This document shows positions 51,345 to 53,942 of a stretch of DNA of 53,942 nucleotides, piece after piece. The notes below the pieces were generated by a model. That model was not told the DNA's origin, did no database searches, and saw only the letters and a list, made by a program, of their open reading frames with translations. Position 1 is the stretch's first letter; each line of letters begins with the position of its first letter. The stretch comes from Chitinophagales bacterium (GTDB taxonomy: Bacteria; Bacteroidota; Bacteroidia; Chitinophagales; UBA10324): positions 1-53,942 of the forward strand of contig JANWXQ010000105.1 in NCBI GenBank assembly GCA_025057275.1, given 5' to 3'. A program made the translations under genes and the position numbers.

Positions 51345-52097
51345 TCACGCACTAACCAGCGTGCCCACCGGCTCGCCGCGCAACACCCGAAGCAGATTGC
51401 CCGGCCGGTTCATGTCAAAAACGATTATGGGCATGCGGTGCTCGCGGCAAAGGGTGAAAGCCGTCATGTCCATAACATTAAGATTTTTGTTATAACAATC
51501 GTCGTAGGTAATTCGTTCGTAGCGCTGGGCCTGGGGGTTTTTTTCGGGATCTTCGGAATAGACGCCATCCACCCGGGTGCCTTTGAGCAGCACGTCGGCA
51601 TTAATTTCCACCGCCCGCAGGGCCGCTGCCGTATCCGTGGTGAAAAAAGGGTTTCCGGTGCCGGCTCCAAAGATGACTACCCTTCCCTTTTCCAGATGCC
51701 GGATGGCCCGGCGTCGGATGTAGGGCTCGGCGATCTGTTCCATTTTTATGGCCGATTGCAGACGGGTATCCATCCGGTGTTTTTCCAGAACACTCTGCAG
51801 GGCCATGCCATTGATTACGGTGGCCAGCATGCCCATATAATCGCCGGTGGCGCGTTCAATACCCGACTCCTCACCATCCATACCCCGGTAGATGTTGCCG
51901 CCCCCAATAACAATCGCCACCTGTACCCCGGCATCTACCGCCAGGCGGACGTCTTCGGCATACCGGTTAGACTGTTGGGGGTCAATGCCGTAGGGCTGAT
52001 TGCCCATTAGCGATTCGCCGGAAAGTTTGAGTAGCACCCTGCGGTATCGCAACTCCACAATACCCGTTTGCTGCGCAAAATAGCGATTCGCCCCCAA
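51345..52097 (-). CDS. pyrH: UMP kinase
   Basis: 250 residues from ATG. UMP kinase phosphorylates UMP to UDP in pyrimidine nucleotide synthesis. It belongs to the amino-acid-kinase family: [13 protein letters not shown] at the N-terminus, [37 protein letters not shown] and [30 protein letters not shown] at 52058 would give [17 protein letters not shown], which matches the usual N-terminus better and removes 13 residues with no homology; I keep the ATG coordinate but regard the GTG as about as likely. It lies 15 bases after lspA and before frr, the usual pyrH-frr order. Confidence 0.95.
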   Translation of the reverse strand: MGANRYFAQQTGIVELRYRRVLLKLSGESLMGNQPYGIDPQQSNRYAEDVRLAVDAGVQVAIVIGGGNIYRGMDGEESGIERATGDYMGMLATVINGMALQSVLEKHRMDTRLQSAIKMEQIAEPYIRRRAIRHLEKGRVVIFGAGTGNPFFTTDTAAALRAVEINADVLLKGTRVDGVYSEDPEKNPQAQRYERITYDDCYNKNLNVMDMTAFTLCREHRMPIIVFDMNRPGNLLRVLRGEPVGTLVSA

Positions 52098-52112
52098 GCC
52101 AAGAAGCTGCCA

Positions 52113-52760
52113 TCAGGACTTCACCTGCTGTTCAGCATCGGCAGTCTTCTGTTTAGGCTGCGGCGGAAAAAAGGTTCGCTGAAACAACAGAATCAGAAGC
52201 ACGCCGGTGGTGATGGACGCATCAGCAATGTTGAAGATGGGGCGGAAAAAAATGAAATAATCACCGCCCCAGACCGGCACCCATTGGGGCAGGAACCCCT
52301 CAAAGAGCGGAAAATAGAGGTAATCCACCACACGGCCATGCAGCAAGGGCGCGTAGCCGCCCCCTTCCGGAAACAACACGGCAACCTGGTCGGGCGTGCT
52401 TTCCGAAAAAATGCGGCCGTAAAAAACAGAGTCCACGATGTTTCCCAGGGCACCGGCCAGAATCAGACTGAGACTAACCACCAAGCCTTTAGGTGCACCT
52501 CGGCGAATGGTGCGGTTCAGATACCATATCAGAACGCCAACAGCTATCAGACGAAATACCGTGAGCACCAGTTTGCCGGCTTCGCCACCCAGCGATAGGC
52601 CAAAGGCCATCCCTTCGTTTTCAATAAAGTACAGATAAAACCAGTCGGCAATCCGGCGACTTTCCGAATACTGAAAAGTAAGCTTGACCCAGAACTTAAC
52701 CGCCTGGTCGGCCAGCAAAACGACCGAAACCACCAGCAGCGAGAGCCGCATTTGGTTCAC
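52113..52760 (-). CDS. lspA: Lipoprotein signal peptidase
   Basis: 215 residues with four membrane helices. LspA cleaves the signal peptide of prolipoproteins in the inner membrane after lipidation. The catalytic aspartates are in GALGNIVDSVFYG and IFNIADASI; further conserved stretches are FIENEGMAFG and GRVVDYLYFP. The C-terminal tail is charged and Gln/Lys-rich. Its ATG overlaps the DksA-like stop by four bases, indicating translational coupling. This fits the several lipoproteins in the window (17332, 23357, 29039, 50107). Confidence 0.95.
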   Translation of the reverse strand: MNQMRLSLLVVSVVLLADQAVKFWVKLTFQYSESRRIADWFYLYFIENEGMAFGLSLGGEAGKLVLTVFRLIAVGVLIWYLNRTIRRGAPKGLVVSLSLILAGALGNIVDSVFYGRIFSESTPDQVAVLFPEGGGYAPLLHGRVVDYLYFPLFEGFLPQWVPVWGGDYFIFFRPIFNIADASITTGVLLILLFQRTFFPPQPKQKTADAEQQVKS

Positions 52761-53653
52761 CCGCCCTCCTGATGTTGTGGTGCATGGCTTTCCAGCCGTT
52801 TACCTTCCATGCTCAGGGTGGCATGGGGCACGGCCATGAGGCGTTCTTTTTCGATGAGTTTGCCGGTTACGCGGCAAATACCGTAGGTTTTGTTTTCGAT
52901 GCGCACCAAAGCCTTATCCAGGTGATCTATGTACTTACGCAGGCGGCTGGCCATCTGCACCAGATATTCCCGCTCCATGGAAGTACTGCCGTCATCGCTG
53001 GAGGCAAAGGTGGTTTCACTGATGCCAGAATCGCTGTCACCCTTTTGGCCTATTTGTTCCTGCAGGTAGTTCAGGTCGTTTTTGGCCTGCTCCAGCTTTT
53101 CCAGAATTATGCTTTTGAATTCGGCCAACTCTTTATCGGAATAGCGCGTGCGGCCTTTGACGCTGCTGGTGGTTTGCGCCTGCGGCATCACTTCAGGGCG
53201 TTGCGGTAACGGACGCTTCAAGGTCGCAGCCTGTTTGCTTTTTAGTTCAGCCAGCTTGGCCACCGGAGTCTGGGGTATAGGCTTGGGAGCAATGCTGGTT
53301 ATGGGAATTATCTTTCGGCGACGCGGCCGGCCTGCAGGCTTCTCGGAAGTCGGTGGTGTGGCAACGGCAGGCTTAACCGGAGCTGCAGCAGCGCGGGATG
53401 GGGCTTTCTTCAGCGCAGCCTTTCCTGTAACATGCGCCTTGGCGGAAGGCCTTGCGGCCGGCTTAGCCTTAGATGCTTTGGATTGCTTGGCAACCGCTTT
53501 GACCTTGCCTGCCGAAGCAGGTTTGCTATTGGCCGTTGGCTTTACCTTGATTTTTTTCTCAGAAACGGTCTTTTTTACGCTTTTTGCACCTTTAGACTTG
53601 GTTGAAACCGGTTTTTTTGCGGCCTTGGCGGCTGCTTTTTTGGATTTTGCCAT
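52757..53653 (-). CDS. DksA/TraR-family protein with long Lys/Ala/Pro-rich N-terminal tail
   Basis: 298 residues. Residues 1 to about 165 are low-complexity, rich in Lys, Ala, Pro, Ser and Thr with many KKA, AKAAKK and KPA patterns like histone H1 tails. The C-terminal part (about 165-290) is DksA-like: RYSDKELAEFKSIILEKLEQAKNDLNYLQEQIG coiled-coil, then YGICRVTGKLIEKERLMAVPHATLSMEG. The four zinc cysteines of classical DksA are reduced to one, as in other Bacteroidota members. It may bind RNA polymerase and DNA. It is coupled with lspA and lies 3 bases after ileS; ileS-dksA-lspA is a common Bacteroidota order. It has no promoter of its own that I could see. Confidence 0.88.
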   Translation of the reverse strand: MAKSKKAAAKAAKKPVSTKSKGAKSVKKTVSEKKIKVKPTANSKPASAGKVKAVAKQSKASKAKPAARPSAKAHVTGKAALKKAPSRAAAAPVKPAVATPPTSEKPAGRPRRRKIIPITSIAPKPIPQTPVAKLAELKSKQAATLKRPLPQRPEVMPQAQTTSSVKGRTRYSDKELAEFKSIILEKLEQAKNDLNYLQEQIGQKGDSDSGISETTFASSDDGSTSMEREYLVQMASRLRKYIDHLDKALVRIENKTYGICRVTGKLIEKERLMAVPHATLSMEGKRLESHAPQHQEGG

Positions 53654-53656
53654 AAA

Positions 53657-53942
53657 CTATTTGCTTTTTAAAACCTTAATTCTGACCGCTAAATCGTTTA
53701 CCTGAATCTGGTGGGCTTCTTCCAATGTAGGTGAAACAGTGAGGTTATCGGCCAAAATTTCCGCGCAAATATATTCTTTATGATTAAATAATACGGGCTG
53801 CAGCTCAGGCATGTCCTGCAATACCACGGCAATACGGTCTGTTACATTGAAATTCAGTTCCTTACGAAGTTTTTGTATCTGGTTGACCAGCTCGCGGGCC
53901 TGCCCTTCCTGCTCCAGTTCGGGGGTAATGGTCGTGTCCAAT
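53657..53942 (-). CDS. ileS: Isoleucyl-tRNA synthetase, C-terminal fragment (5' end beyond window)
   Basis: The frame is open to the right edge and gives the last 95 residues: LDTTITPELEQEGQARELVNQIQKLRKELNFNVTDRI followed by a beta-rich tail ending IKVLKSK. ITPELEQEG.ARELVN.IQ..RK is the typical C-terminal region of type 2 IleS. The gene charges tRNA-Ile. The rest of the gene lies outside the window. The dksA-like gene follows after three bases. Confidence 0.93.
   Translation of the reverse strand, partial: LDTTITPELEQEGQARELVNQIQKLRKELNFNVTDRIAVVLQDMPELQPVLFNHKEYICAEILADNLTVSPTLEEAHQIQVNDLAVRIKVLKSK

Overview
The window looks like a chromosomal segment of a Bacteroidota bacterium, by eye roughly half G+C and very densely coded. 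The grounds are: several large secreted proteins ending in type IX secretion system (T9SS) sorting domains; a PorZ homologue; Bacteroidota-type families (DUF4293, PorZ, the porphyromonas-type deiminase); a general lack of Shine-Dalgarno sequences; and many matches to the Bacteroidota -7 promoter element TAnnTTTG just before start codons. The genus cannot be named from the sequence. I see no tRNA, rRNA, CRISPR array, insertion sequence or prophage, and no gene-free stretch above 300 bases.

Layout. 1-8345 (minus): a small secreted protein followed by two tandem paralogous giant secreted proteins, the last cut by the left edge. 8435-10808 (minus): cysteine desulfurase and thiolase. 10843-12861 (plus): DUF4293 protein, recA, OsmC. 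12875-13705 (minus): metallophosphoesterase. 13866-17313 (plus): rimO, PAP2 phosphatase, ZIP transporter, enoyl-CoA hydratase. 17332-22406 (minus): a propeller lipoprotein, then a translationally coupled three-gene unit of a membrane protein and two metal-dependent hydrolases. 22601-26163: pirin, TPR lipoprotein, Nfu, CorA. 26167-28933 (minus): porZ-recX. 29039-36250 (plus): octaheme cytochrome lipoprotein, then thrS, a T9SS beta-helix gene, infC, rpmI and rplT. 36256-38863: two divergent class V aminotransferase-fold enzymes. 38839-49949 (mostly minus): SDR, SGNH hydrolase, Asp-box T9SS protein, DUF4139 protein, mqnC, T9SS deiminase, an esterase on plus, an ATP-grasp/HAD fusion and a DUF4236 protein. 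50107-53942 (minus): a frameshifted DUF4136 lipoprotein gene, frr, pyrH, lspA, a DksA-like gene with a histone-like tail, and the 3' end of ileS.

How the parts fit. Housekeeping functions (translation: thrS, infC, rpmI, rplT, frr, rimO, ileS; repair: recA, recX; Fe-S: cysteine desulfurase, Nfu; envelope: lspA, LpxH-like enzyme; menaquinone: mqnC) are interleaved with an exported set: five or six T9SS client proteins, PorZ, and five predicted lipoproteins. The octaheme cytochrome and mqnC point to respiratory electron transfer.

The observations I rate most worth checking are: a recurrent arrangement in which the -7 box lies only 4-6 bases before the start codon in nine genes, predicting leaderless mRNAs; a nested inverted duplication at the 3' end of rimO; the hydrolase/membrane-protein operon at 18605-22406; the ATP-grasp/HAD fusion; the octaheme cytochrome with repeat domains; the insertion of a secreted-protein gene into the thrS-infC cluster; and a single-base frameshift in the DUF4136 gene.
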